The notes under the pieces are model-generated. The model ran no database searches. It was not told the DNA's origin and was given only the letters and a program-made list of their open reading frames with translations. The position numbers were made by a program, and so were the translations under genes. Positions 16,296 to 25,285 of a stretch of 64,000 nucleotides of DNA are shown here, piece by piece (the first letter of the stretch is position 1; every line of letters begins with the position of its first letter). The stretch lies in the NCBI GenBank assembly GCA_041690255.1, contig JAWLHU010000001.1, positions 532,921-596,920 of the forward strand. Direction: 5' to 3'. The stretch comes from JAWLHU01 sp041690255. GTDB taxonomy: Bacteria; Bacillota; Sulfobacillia; Symbiobacteriales; Symbiobacteriaceae.

Positions 16296-17537
16296 ATGGC
16301 AGAACGGTTTGATCTGATCATCGTCGGTGGCGGTCCGGCGGGCATGACCGCAGCGATCTATGGCGCTCGTGCCAAACTGAAGACCCTCTTGATCGAGAAG
16401 GGGCGCCACGGCGGTCAGGCGGCCTCTACCGAGGAGGTGGAGAACTGGCCCGGGGCCGGTCGTACCACTGGTCCGGCGCTCATGAAGCAGTTCCGGGAGC
16501 ACGTGGAGCACCTCGGTGTCACCACGATCCGGGAAGAGGTCAGTGAGGTAGACCTCTCCGCTCCGGCCAAGGTGATTCGTACCAAGAAGGGCGCTGAGTT
16601 TGAGGGGCGAGCAGTCATTCTCTGCCCGGGGGCTGAGCCCCGCACGCTGGGTGTGAAGGGCGAGGGCAGGTTCCGGGGCAAGGGCGTCTCGTACTGCGCC
16701 ACCTGTGACGCCGACTTCTACACCGAGCTGGATGTGGTGGTGGTCGGCAACGGCGACTCGGCTGTGGAAGAGGCGATCTACCTCACCAAGTTTGCCGAGT
16801 CGGTCACCATGATCGTCATCCACCCCATGGGGACGATGGATGCCAACCGGGCCAGTCAGGAGCGGGTTTACGCCAACCCGAAGATCCGCATTGTCTGGCA
16901 GTCGGTGGTGGAGGAGATCCGGGGGGATGGGATCGTCGAGAGTGTGGTCCTGAAGAATCTGGCGACTGGCCAACTCTCCGAGTTGCCCACCAACGGTGTT
17001 TTCATTTTCGTGGGGACCGTGCCCAAGACGGAGTGGCTGACGGAGACCGGTCTGGACCTGGACAGGCGTGGCTATATCATCGCGGACCCGGAGACGATGG
17101 CGACCAACCTGGATGGTGTCTTTGCCGCCGGCGATGCCCGCCGCAAGTGGCTCCGTCAGATCGTCACCGCCGCCTCCGATGGTGCCATTGCGGCCTGTGC
17201 TGCGGAGAAGTACCTGACGGAGGAGGAGCATCTGCAGCAGGAGGTGCTTGAGCCGAAGGAGCCGGTGCTGGCCGTCTTCTGGAGCCCGGCCGTCCCCGCC
17301 AGCCTCGACCTGCTGCAGCGGGCTGAGCGGCTGATCGCCTCTCTGGGCGGCCGGGTGAAGCTGGCCCGGATTGACTGCTACAAGAGCGCCCGAGTCGCTG
17401 CCCGCTTTGGCGTGACCGAGGTGCCGGCGGTAGTGCTCTTCGAGGTGGGCATGCCGGTTGATTCGAGAGCCTGTACCGAGGGGTTCGACCACCTGGAAGA
17501 GTGGGTGGTTAGCCATATTGCAGGCCCGACTGCATGA
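16296..17537 (+). CDS. trxB: Thioredoxin reductase with extra C-terminal thioredoxin-like domain
   Basis: A flavoprotein that passes NAD(P)H electrons to thioredoxin for glycine reductase. 413 residues, about 95 longer than ordinary TrxB. Seen: FAD-binding 'IIVGGGPAGMTAAIYGARA' (8-26), redox motif 'CATCDAD' (Cys134/Cys137), and the second nucleotide fold 'VVVVGNGDSAVEEAIYL'. After the usual end (around residue 318) there is a thioredoxin-like extension ('VLAVFWSPAVPASLDLL' then 'VTEVPAVVLFEVG'), in which the expected CxxC is missing. The ATG at 16296 has GGGGAGG nine bases upstream. It is the first gene of the trxB-trxA-grdE-A-B-CD operon under a glycine riboswitch and a Rex box. Confidence 0.92.
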   Translation: MAERFDLIIVGGGPAGMTAAIYGARAKLKTLLIEKGRHGGQAASTEEVENWPGAGRTTGPALMKQFREHVEHLGVTTIREEVSEVDLSAPAKVIRTKKGAEFEGRAVILCPGAEPRTLGVKGEGRFRGKGVSYCATCDADFYTELDVVVVGNGDSAVEEAIYLTKFAESVTMIVIHPMGTMDANRASQERVYANPKIRIVWQSVVEEIRGDGIVESVVLKNLATGQLSELPTNGVFIFVGTVPKTEWLTETGLDLDRRGYIIADPETMATNLDGVFAAGDARRKWLRQIVTAASDGAIAACAAEKYLTEEEHLQQEVLEPKEPVLAVFWSPAVPASLDLLQRAERLIASLGGRVKLARIDCYKSARVAARFGVTEVPAVVLFEVGMPVDSRACTEGFDHLEEWVVSHIAGPTA

Positions 17538-17552
17538 GGAGGTGACGCGAGA

Positions 17553-17873
17553 ATGCTGGAGGTGAACAAGGAGACGTTTGAGGCGGAGGTGCTCCAGACC
17601 AGGGGCCTGGTGGCCGTTGACTGGTGGAGCCCGAAGTGCGACCCGTGCTGCGAACTATTGCCCGAGGTGGAGAAGATGGCGACCACCTATGGGGATCGGA
17701 TCAAGTTCGTCAAGGTCAATGTGCTGGAGAACCGGCGGCTGGCGATTGGTCAGAAGGTCCTGGGCCTGCCTACCTTCCTGTTCTTCAAGGATGGCGAGAA
17801 GGTGGCAGAGCTGTCCGGGGCGGAGGTCTGTACCGCGGAAGCGGTTGAGGCAGAGTTGAAACGCCTGGTATAG
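17553..17873 (+). CDS. trxA: Thioredoxin with atypical CDPC active site
   Basis: A 106-residue thioredoxin that delivers electrons to the selenoprotein of glycine reductase. The active site reads 'DWWSPKCDPCCELLPEVE': Cys29-Asp-Pro-Cys32 instead of CGPC, with a third Cys next to it and SPK in place of the usual W-C flank. The cis-Pro region is 'VLGLPTFLFFKDGEKV'. Thioredoxins encoded with grd genes are known to have divergent active sites. It lies 15 bases after trxB and 12 bases before grdE, with clear ribosome sites, so it is cotranscribed. Confidence 0.93.
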   Translation: MLEVNKETFEAEVLQTRGLVAVDWWSPKCDPCCELLPEVEKMATTYGDRIKFVKVNVLENRRLAIGQKVLGLPTFLFFKDGEKVAELSGAEVCTAEAVEAELKRLV

Positions 17874-17885
17874 GGAGGCGAGGGT

Positions 17886-19172
17886 ATGAAATTGGAACTG
17901 GGCCGCATCTTCATTTCGGATGTTCGCTTCGGCGAGGCGACCCGGGTGGAGAATGGCGTGCTCACGGTCAACCAGGAGGAGTTGCGGGCGCTGCTCCTCA
18001 CAGATGAGCGGCTCGTTGCGGTTGAGCTGGACACTGCCAAGCCCGGCGAGTCGGTCCGCATCATCCCGGTCAAGGATGTGATCGAGCCGCGCGTCAAGGT
18101 CTCGGGCTCCGGTGGCATCTTCCCCGGGTTCACCAGCAAGGTTGAGACAGTAGGCAACGGTCGAACCCACGTACTGAAGGGCTGCGCGATTGTCACCACC
18201 GGCAAGATCGTCGCCTTCCAGGAGGGCCTGATCGACATGAGCGGGCCGGGCGCCGAGTATACGCCCTTCTCCCAGTTGCTGAACATTACGGTCCACGCCA
18301 CGCCCCGGGAAGGCCTGACCCAGCATGAGCACGAGGCCGCCATACGAGTCGCGGGCCTGAAGGCGGCGGAGTACGTGGGCAGGGCGGGCAAGGACGTGAC
18401 GCCCGACGAGGTGATCACCTACGAGCATCTGCCGCTGCCCCAGGCGGTGGCGCAGTACCCCAGCCTGCCGAAGGTGGTCTACGTCTACATGCTGCAGTCC
18501 CAGGGGCTGATGCATGACACCTACGTCTACGGGGTCGACGCCAAGCGGATCCTGCCGACCGTCATCTCCCCGACCGAGGTCTTCGACGGGGCGATCGTCT
18601 CCGGCAACTGCGTCTCCGCCTGCGACAAGAACTGCACCTACCATCATCAGAACAGTCCTGTGATCGAGGATCTGTATGAGCGGCATGGCAAGGACCTGAA
18701 CTTTATCGGCGTGGTGATCACTAACGAGAACGTCACCCTGGCCGACAAGGAGCGCTCTTCCTCGTACACCGCAAAGCTGGTCGAGATGCTCGGGGCCGAC
18801 GGCGCCATTATCTCGGAGGAGGGCTTCGGCAATCCCGACACCGACCTGATGATGAACTGCCGCAAGATCGAGGAGAAGGGGATCCGGACCGTTCTCGTTA
18901 CCGATGAGTACGCCGGGCGCGATGGCGCCTCTCAGTCGCTGGCTGATGCGGTGGCCGCTGCTAACGCCGTCGTCACCGCCGGTAACGCCAACATGGTAAT
19001 CACGCTGCCGCCCATGCAGAGGATTATCGGCTACCCCGAGCAGATCGACGTGATCGCGGGTGGCTGGTCCGGCTCGCTCCGACCAGACGGCTCCATGATC
19101 GCGGAGATCCAGGTGATCACTGGCTCGACGAACGAACTGGGCTTCTCCAGGCTCGCCGCCCGGACGATCTGA
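17886..19172 (+). CDS. grdE: Glycine reductase protein B, subunits alpha/beta (proprotein)
   Basis: The proprotein of the substrate-binding component B of glycine reductase, 428 residues. In characterised homologues it self-cleaves before a cysteine to give two subunits, the new N-terminus becoming a carbonyl (pyruvoyl-type) group that binds glycine. Here the site is visible as 'SGNCVSACDKN' with Cys242, the same position as in clostridial GrdE. It works with GrdB to form a Schiff base with glycine and hand the carboxymethyl group to GrdA. Ribosome site GGGAGGCGAGGGT lies directly upstream, within the operon. Confidence 0.96.
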   Translation: MKLELGRIFISDVRFGEATRVENGVLTVNQEELRALLLTDERLVAVELDTAKPGESVRIIPVKDVIEPRVKVSGSGGIFPGFTSKVETVGNGRTHVLKGCAIVTTGKIVAFQEGLIDMSGPGAEYTPFSQLLNITVHATPREGLTQHEHEAAIRVAGLKAAEYVGRAGKDVTPDEVITYEHLPLPQAVAQYPSLPKVVYVYMLQSQGLMHDTYVYGVDAKRILPTVISPTEVFDGAIVSGNCVSACDKNCTYHHQNSPVIEDLYERHGKDLNFIGVVITNENVTLADKERSSSYTAKLVEMLGADGAIISEEGFGNPDTDLMMNCRKIEEKGIRTVLVTDEYAGRDGASQSLADAVAAANAVVTAGNANMVITLPPMQRIIGYPEQIDVIAGGWSGSLRPDGSMIAEIQVITGSTNELGFSRLAARTI

Positions 19173-19206
19173 TACGCCCACATCGAGATAGGAAGTGAGT
19201 AACACC

Positions 19207-19674
19207 ATGGAACTGAAGGGCAAGCAAGTGATCATCCTCGGCGACCGGGACGGGATTCCGGGCCCCGCGATCGAGGAGTGTATCCGGACCACGGGTGCCG
19301 AGGTCCTTTTCGCCTCCACCGAGTGTTTCGTCTGAACGAGCGCAGGGGCCATGGACATGGAGAACCAGCGCCGGGTCAAGGAGTTTGCTGAGCAGTACCC
19401 CAAGGAAGACCTGGTGGTCATCCTGGGCGGCGCCGAGGCCGAGGCCTCGGGTCTGGCCGCAGAGACTGTCAGCAACGGCGACCCTGCGTGGGCCGGTCCG
19501 CTGGCCGGAGTCCCGTTGGGACTCAAGGCGTTCCACATCTTCGAGCCGGAAATCAAGGATCAGGTCGATCCCGGTGTCTACGAGGCACAGGTCTCGCTGA
19601 TGGAGATGGTCCTCGACATGGACGCGATCATCAGCGAGGTCAGCAGCATTCGGAACCAGTACGCCACCTGGTAA
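19207..19674 (+). CDS. grdA: Glycine reductase selenoprotein A (in-frame UGA = selenocysteine)
   Basis: A small selenoprotein of 155 residues that carries the carboxymethyl-selenoether between proteins B and C and is reduced by thioredoxin. An in-frame TGA at 19333-19335 encodes selenocysteine at residue 43 in the conserved 'TECFV-U-TSAGAMDMENQ' context, so the gene is intact rather than interrupted. Downstream bases can form a small hairpin (CCAT-GGAC-ATGG, 19349-19360), possibly part of the SECIS. Start ATG 19207; the upstream GGAAGTGAG is a modest ribosome site. SelA/B/C/D must be encoded elsewhere. It lies between grdE and grdB. Confidence 0.96.
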
Positions 19675-19687
19675 AGGGGGTTCAACC

Positions 19688-20977
19688 GTGCGGATAGTCC
19701 ATTATATCAACCAGTTCTTTGGCGGCATCGGCGGCGAGGAGAAGGCCGGCCACCGCCCGGAGGTACGGCAGGGGCCGGTTGGACCGGGCATGGCGCTCAC
19801 ACAGGCGCTGGCCGGTTCCGGCGAGATCGTGGCCACGGTGATCTGCGGTGATTCCTGGTTCAACGAGAACCTGGAGGAGGCATCGCGGACGGTCCTCGAT
19901 CTGATCAGCCAATACAGTCCCGACCTGGTTATCGCCGGCCCGGCCTTCAACGCCGGCCGGTATGGTATGGCCTGCGGCGCCGTGGCGGAGGTGGTCAGCA
20001 AGCGGCTGAACATCCCCGTGGTCTCCGGCATGTACAAGGAGAACCCGGGCCTTGAGGTCTACCGCAAGCACGCCTGGGTCGTCGAGACGGGCGATTCGGC
20101 AGCCTCCATGCGCACCGCCGTTCCTGCCATCACTGCCATGGTGAAGCGGCTCGCCTCCGGCCAGGAGCCCGAGCCGGGCACCTACCTTGAGCGGGGGATT
20201 CGGCTCAACTACTTCGAAGCAGAGCGGGGCTCCAAGCGGGCCGTGGAGATGCTGGTTCGCAAGCTGAGCGAGCAGCCGTTCACCACCGAGTACACCATGC
20301 CCGCCTTCGACCGGGTCGCCCCCAACCCGCCCGTGCGCGACCTGAGCAAGGCGAAGATCGCCCTGGTCACATCGGGCGGCATCGTCCCGAAGGGGAACCC
20401 GGACCGGATCGAGTCCTCGTCGGCCTCGAAGTTCGGCAAGTACTTCCTGGGCGACCGCGACGACCTGACCAGCGAGACCCACCAGACGGCCCACGGCGGC
20501 TACGACCCGACCTACGCCAACGCCGACGCCGACCGGGTCCTCCCGCTGGATGTGACGCGCCAGTTAGAGCGGGAAGGCGTGATCGGCAAACTGCATGACT
20601 ACTGGTACGCCACGGTTGGCAACGGGACGTCGGTCGCAAACGCGAAGGCCTACGCGGCGGCCATCGCTCAGGATCTGGTGTCGCATGCTGTCGATGCCGT
20701 GATCCTGACCTCCACCTGAGGGACCTGCACTCGTTGCGGAGCAACGATGGTGAAGGAGATCGAGCGGGCCGGCATTCCGGTCGTCCATGTCTGCACCGTG
20801 GTCCCGATCTCGCTGACGGTGGGTGCGAACCGGATCGTGCCGGCGGTGGCGATTCCGCATCCCCTCGGCAACCCGAACCTGCCGCCGGATGAGGAGCGGA
20901 AGCTGCGCCGGGGCCTGGTCTTGAAGGCGCTCAATGCCCTGACGGTCGAGGTTCACGGCCAGACGGTCTTCGAGTAG
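19688..20977 (+). CDS. grdB: Glycine reductase selenoprotein B, gamma subunit (in-frame UGA)
   Basis: The selenoprotein subunit of glycine-specific protein B, 429 residues reading through the TGA at 20717-20719 as selenocysteine. The surrounding 'ILTST-U-GTCTRCGATMVKEI' is the family signature (UxxCxxC). Eleven bases after the UGA there is a clean hairpin, TCGTTGC-GGA-GCAACGA (20731-20747), fitting a bacterial SECIS with a G-containing loop. The start is GTG 19688, 13 bases after grdA. The N-terminal 'VHYINQFFGGIGGEEKAGH' is typical of glycine reductase GrdB, as opposed to sarcosine or betaine paralogues, though that assignment is by memory of the family. Confidence 0.96.
20731..20747 (+). 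promoter_or_regulatory. Putative SECIS hairpin of grdB
   Basis: Seven-bp perfect stem TCGTTGC / GCAACGA closed by GGA, 11 bases after the UGA selenocysteine codon and inside the coding sequence, where bacterial SelB-binding elements lie. Confidence 0.7.
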
Positions 20978-21039
20978 GCCTTGATGGGGCGTCGTCCTTG
21001 CAGCGGCGCCCCTTCTCTTCCGAAAGGGAGGAAGTAATG

Positions 21040-23586
21040 ATGACTCAGCCTGTGATTCGGGGCACCGCTTACTGCCTCGTCCACGCCCCCACCATGCTGC
21101 TCCACCACGGCACGACACCAGCCATGGAGCGGCGGCTCAACCCGCAGAGCGAGTACCTGTCCAAGCTACCGCAGCACCTGCGAAGCTATGAGGAGGCGCT
21201 CGCCTATCCGCCTAACCAGGCCTACCTGGGGCGGATCCGGCCCGAGGCCCTGGTCCAGATCCCGAAGCCCTGGTACGCCCAGCCCCTGCCCGGCGCCGAG
21301 AGGGAGGCGCCCTACGGGGAGTTGATGCCGGAAGATGAGTTCCTCGCCCTCATGAAGATGGTGGATGTCTTTGACCTGGTCCAGTTGGAGTCCAGCTTCG
21401 CGGCAGCGATGGCGGATCGCATGGCCGGCCATGCCCTGTTTGCGGGCTCGGTGGCCAAGCTCGGCGCCGGCAGGCCGCTGGCGGAGCTGGAGCGACTCGT
21501 GGCCGAGCAGGCCGCCCCGCTCTACCTGGGCGACCGACTTATCGCCGTGGTGCGCAAGGCCCACGAGCACGACGAGACCCTCTCCAGCCACATCATGATG
21601 GAGAACCTGGTGACCAAGGCCAGCGCCGTGCTGGGTCTGAAGCACCTCTTCGCCAAGACCGGCTTGAAGCCCGACGAGGTGGAGTACCTGATCGAGTGCT
21701 CCGAAGAGGCCTGTGGCGATATGAACCAGCGAGGCGGCGGCAACTTCGCCAAGGCGATCGGGGAGATGGCGGGCTGCACGAATGCCACCGGCTCGGACAC
21801 CCGCGCCTTCTGCGCCGGGCCGACACATGCCCTGATCGAGGCGGCGGCGCTGGTCCAGGCCGGCGTCTACAAGCACGTGGTGGTGGTCGCCGGCGGCACC
21901 CCGGCCAAGCTGGGGCTCAACTCCCGGGACCACGTGGCCAAGGGACTCCCCGCCCTGGAAGATGTGATCGGTGCTTTCGCTATCCACATTGGTCCCGATG
22001 ATTTCGTCAGCCCGCGGGTCCGGCTCGATGTGGTGGGGCGGCACAAGATCGGCTCCGGCTCCTCGCCGCAAGCGGTCATGGAGGCGCTTTGCACCGAGCC
22101 GCTGGACCGGGCGGGCTACAAGCTGGTCGATATCGCCCGCTTTGGCGTGGAGATGCAGAACCCCGAGCTGACCGAACCGGCTGGCGCAGGCGATGTGCCA
22201 AAGTCCAACTACAAGCTGATCGCGGCCCTGGCCGTAAAGCGGGGCGAGATCCAGCGGACGGAGATCGACGCGTATGTGACCAGCCATGGCATGCCTGGCT
22301 TCGCCCCAACCCAGGGCCACGTTCCCTCCGGCGTGCCGGTCATCGGGCCGGTGCGGGCGGCGCTCATGGCCGGCGAGATCGACCGGGCGATGATCATTGG
22401 CAAGGGCTCGCTCTTCCTGGCCCGCATGACCAATCTCTTCGACGGCGTCTCGGTCCTGCTCGACCGAAACCCGGGGAGGGTGGCGGAGACCACTGCCCCG
22501 GTGCGAGGGCGTACCCGGGTTGGCATCACGCTCCACGGCAGCGAACTGGGCGAGGAGGAGGTGATCCGCGGGGCCGAGACCGCCCAGCGGATGCGCCCCG
22601 ACCTGGAGGTGGTCCTGATCGGGACGCCGGGCCGCCAGACCAGCCTGCGCCACGTGGATGCGGACTGCATTGGCACCGGCCATCGGGTCATGGAGCGGAT
22701 GCTGGCCTCCGGTGAGACCGCAGCGGCTGTCACACTGCACTATCCGTTCCCTATCGGTGTGGCAACCGTGGGCCGGGTGGTGACGCCCGGCAGAGGCCGG
22801 GAGATGCTGATCGCCTGCACGACGGGGACCGCCGCTCCCGACCGGGTCGAGGCGATGGTCCGCTCGGCCGTCTATGGCGTGGCCACGGCCAAGGCGCTGG
22901 GCCTGGAGGCGCCCACGGTGGGCATCCTTAACCTGGAGGGGGCGCCGCAGGTGGAGCGGGTCCTGAGCGGCTTGCGGGAAAGCGGCTACGCCATGACCTG
23001 GGCCGGATCGGGCCGGGCGGACGGCGGCGCCCTCATGCGGGGCAACGACGTCCTGGCGGGCGCCCCGGACGTGCTGGTCACCGACTCCCTGACCGGCAAT
23101 GTGCTCATGAAGCTACTCTCCGCTTACTCCACCGGCGGCAACTACGAGGCGAGCGGCTTCGGCTACGGCCCCGGCGTCGGTGAGGGCTACCGGCCGATCA
23201 TCCATATCATCAGCCGGGCATCGGGCGCCCCTGTGATCGCAGGGGCGATCCAGTACGCCGGCGAGATGGCCATGGGCCGGCTGCCCGAGAAGGTGGCGGA
23301 GGAGGTGGCCGCTGCGAAGGCGGCAGGCCTGGAGAGGCTGGTGCGAGAGCGGACTCCGACCAACTCGGCCGCCGCCCCCAAGGCGGTGAGCGCCCCGCCG
23401 GAGAAGGTCGCCACAGAGGAGATCGCCGGCGTAGAGATCCTTCGCCTGGAGGAGGCGGTCCAGGCACTCTGGGCCAGGCAGATCTATGCCCGCCCCGGCA
23501 TGGGCTGCACGGGCCCGGTGGTCTTGGTTGCCCACGACGACCTGGAGGCAGCGAGGGCGGCTCTGCGTGAGGAGAGGTTCATCTAG
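21040..23586 (+). CDS. grdCD: Glycine reductase protein C, GrdC-GrdD fusion
   Basis: An 848-residue protein covering both subunits of the acetyl-phosphate-forming component C. The first ~480 residues are GrdC-like (thiolase/ketoacyl-synthase-type fold; 'GCTNATGSDTRAFCAGPTHA' and 'YVTSHGMPGFAPTQGHVP'). The last ~370 are GrdD-like (PlsX-related; starts near 'RTRVGITLHGSELGEEE' and includes 'TDSLTGNVLMKLLSAYSTGG'). In Clostridia these are two genes; here the frame is continuous through the junction at about 22490-22530. It converts carboxymethyl-Sec on GrdA to acetyl phosphate. Start ATG 21040 (or 21037) after GGGAGG. Last gene of the operon, followed by a terminator. Confidence 0.93.
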   Translation: MTQPVIRGTAYCLVHAPTMLLHHGTTPAMERRLNPQSEYLSKLPQHLRSYEEALAYPPNQAYLGRIRPEALVQIPKPWYAQPLPGAEREAPYGELMPEDEFLALMKMVDVFDLVQLESSFAAAMADRMAGHALFAGSVAKLGAGRPLAELERLVAEQAAPLYLGDRLIAVVRKAHEHDETLSSHIMMENLVTKASAVLGLKHLFAKTGLKPDEVEYLIECSEEACGDMNQRGGGNFAKAIGEMAGCTNATGSDTRAFCAGPTHALIEAAALVQAGVYKHVVVVAGGTPAKLGLNSRDHVAKGLPALEDVIGAFAIHIGPDDFVSPRVRLDVVGRHKIGSGSSPQAVMEALCTEPLDRAGYKLVDIARFGVEMQNPELTEPAGAGDVPKSNYKLIAALAVKRGEIQRTEIDAYVTSHGMPGFAPTQGHVPSGVPVIGPVRAALMAGEIDRAMIIGKGSLFLARMTNLFDGVSVLLDRNPGRVAETTAPVRGRTRVGITLHGSELGEEEVIRGAETAQRMRPDLEVVLIGTPGRQTSLRHVDADCIGTGHRVMERMLASGETAAAVTLHYPFPIGVATVGRVVTPGRGREMLIACTTGTAAPDRVEAMVRSAVYGVATAKALGLEAPTVGILNLEGAPQVERVLSGLRESGYAMTWAGSGRADGGALMRGNDVLAGAPDVLVTDSLTGNVLMKLLSAYSTGGNYEASGFGYGPGVGEGYRPIIHIISRASGAPVIAGAIQYAGEMAMGRLPEKVAEEVAAAKAAGLERLVRERTPTNSAAAPKAVSAPPEKVATEEIAGVEILRLEEAVQALWARQIYARPGMGCTGPVVLVAHDDLEAARAALREERFI

Positions 23587-23603
23587 AGAGGGCATGCGAA
23601 GAG

Positions 23604-23637
23604 AAAGACCGCCCGGTGTAAGCCAGGCGGTCTTTGT
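23604..23637. terminator. Bidirectional terminator between grdCD and the lipoprotein gene
   Basis: Stem AAAGACCGCC / GGCGGTCTTT (23604-23613 and 23626-23635). The A- and T-ended arms can serve both the plus-strand grd operon and the convergent minus-strand gene. Confidence 0.85.
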
Positions 23638-23648
23638 GTATCCAGCAA

Positions 23649-25190
23649 TCAGATCGTCCACATGTCCTGAACCACGCCCACCAGGTACCAGACACCGTCC
23701 TGCTGCTCGAAGACGAGCCGGAGGCTTCCCCAGTCGATGTAACTGTTCGCTTCGGTGCCCGGGAAGTGGTACTCGACGAATCGCCCCTCCGGGTAGGCCT
23801 CGGTCAGATTGACCCGCGTATTTCCCTGCATGACCACCTGGTTATAGCTGACCGTTGGAGCGCTCAGCCAGTCCCGCTCGAACCGCCGGAGGTACGCTGC
23901 AAAGGTCATCTCCATCGGCTTGCCGCTTCCGTCGAAGTGGCCCCACAGGTAGATCGTGGGATCATCGAGCCCGGACCGGATCTGTTCGGGTGTGAAGCGC
24001 TGATCCGCATCCACGTTTACGTAGGCGTAGGGCGAGAAGCGCACACCCCGTTCCGGATGTGCCAGCCCGGCCAACTGCTCCAGGTTGCTTGCCTGAAGCG
24101 CCGCCACGACTTCAGCCGCCCGGGCCATGACCTGCTCTTTCTCCGACGCACCAGCCAATGGCGCAGTGACCAGGGCCTCAGCCTTCCGGATTGGCCCTAC
24201 CTGGCCCTCGCCATACCAGCCGGCGCCATCCGCCGGGCTGAACCGGGAGACCTGCTCGGTCCCCGGCACCTGGCTCCAGCTCCGGCCACCATCGGCGGAG
24301 AAGAGGAGGGGGCCGTTACAGGGCAGGTCTGCGCCCATGGTGCAGATGCCCGTCGTGGCCCATGTCCGCTCCGGGCTGACCAGCCAGAGACCATCGAACG
24401 GAGCACCGGTGGAGCCGGTATAGAGCTGCACCCAGGATTGACCGCCGTCCTCCGTGCGCCAAACCGCCTGGCGGGGCACGTTGTCCGTGTTAAGTACCTC
24501 TTGCCACGTCTGGCCGCCGTCTGTCGTCCTCAGCAGACCCCTGCCTATGGTCACGAATCCCACTTCGGGCGAGACGAAGGCAAGGCCACCGGTGCTGCTC
24601 GATTCCGCCGGGAGCTCAACCAACTGCCAGGTATGACCACCATCCACCGTCCTGTAAATCGAGCGCTGCAATCCCTCAATCGGCATACCAACACCGGCCA
24701 GGTCAGCGCTCTTGGCCAGGTAGCCCACATCCTCCGTCGGGAAGACGAAGCGAAAGAAGGGCCACGCCTGGTGGAGCGCCTCGCTCTCCAGCCCCTCGGG
24801 CCGGACCGGCTCCCAGCTATGGCCGTCCGGACTGGTCACCAGCGCTCCCTCACCCGTGCAGGGCTGGGGCGCACAGTTCTTCTGCCCAACGGCCGCCAGG
24901 CCCTTCTCGCCCATCGGCACGATCTGGTGAAAGGAGACAGAGGTGTCGGTATAGGCGACCTCCCACGTCGAGCCCCCATCCACCGTCCGGTAGATGGAGT
25001 CCTTGCTGACCGCCCAGCCCTCGGTTTCGCTCCGCAAGGCGAAACCTGCGAACGATGTTGTCTCGGCAGGGGGTGGGGGCAGGGTGGGAACGGCCGGCAT
25101 CGATGGTACAGGCGGCTCCGGGACGCGTGTCGGGGACTGGCAGCCGATCAGCAGGAAGAGCAAGGCTGCTACCGGGATTGCTCTCCACAT
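23649..25190 (-). CDS. Lipoprotein with BNR/Ycf48-like beta-propeller repeats
   Basis: A secreted lipoprotein of 513 residues: signal peptide 'MWRAIPVAALLFLLIGC' with lipobox LIGC, then a Pro-rich linker. At least five DGGxTW-type repeats follow ('TVDGGSTW', 'TVDGGHTW', 'TTDGGQTW', 'TEDGGQSW', 'SADGGRSW'), the mark of sialidase/photosynthesis-factor-like beta-propellers. After residue ~340 there is a non-repeat region containing 'GHFDGSGKPMEMTF' of unknown type. ATG 25190 has AAAGGAG eight bases upstream; the GTG six codons earlier has no ribosome site. Function unknown; an extracellular binding or sensing role is all that can be said. Monocistronic and convergent with the grd operon. Confidence 0.8.
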   Translation of the reverse strand: MWRAIPVAALLFLLIGCQSPTRVPEPPVPSMPAVPTLPPPPAETTSFAGFALRSETEGWAVSKDSIYRTVDGGSTWEVAYTDTSVSFHQIVPMGEKGLAAVGQKNCAPQPCTGEGALVTSPDGHSWEPVRPEGLESEALHQAWPFFRFVFPTEDVGYLAKSADLAGVGMPIEGLQRSIYRTVDGGHTWQLVELPAESSSTGGLAFVSPEVGFVTIGRGLLRTTDGGQTWQEVLNTDNVPRQAVWRTEDGGQSWVQLYTGSTGAPFDGLWLVSPERTWATTGICTMGADLPCNGPLLFSADGGRSWSQVPGTEQVSRFSPADGAGWYGEGQVGPIRKAEALVTAPLAGASEKEQVMARAAEVVAALQASNLEQLAGLAHPERGVRFSPYAYVNVDADQRFTPEQIRSGLDDPTIYLWGHFDGSGKPMEMTFAAYLRRFERDWLSAPTVSYNQVVMQGNTRVNLTEAYPEGRFVEYHFPGTEANSYIDWGSLRLVFEQQDGVWYLVGVVQDMWTI

Positions 25191-25267
25191 TGGGATCACT
25201 CCTTTCACCCCTTTGACGGAAGTCGCAAATGGTTGGGTTCACCATAGACCTTTCGGTCCAAACGGCT

Positions 25268-25285
25268 TTGTGAAATTGGTCACAA
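25268..25285 (+). promoter_or_regulatory. Rex-type operator upstream of the hydrogenase operon
   Basis: TTGTGAAATTGGTCACAA is an exact TTGTGAnnnnnnTCACAA Rex site. A weaker second site, TTGTTCTTGTTTTCACAA (25360-25377, two mismatches), lies just before the start codon. Together they suggest NADH/NAD+-dependent control of the hyd genes. Confidence 0.88.

Noticed and set aside
19207..20977. grdA and grdB as frameshifted or nonsense pseudogenes
   Set aside because: The single in-frame TGA in each lies exactly in the conserved selenocysteine motif, and reading through gives full-length proteins.
21166..22740. Minus-strand open frame of 524 codons inside grdCD
   Set aside because: Antisense shadow produced by GC-rich third positions; no protein features.
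23634..25247. Plus-strand open frame of 537 codons opposite the BNR lipoprotein
   Set aside because: The minus strand shows a lipobox signal peptide and five DGGxTW repeats; the plus frame has no coherent features.
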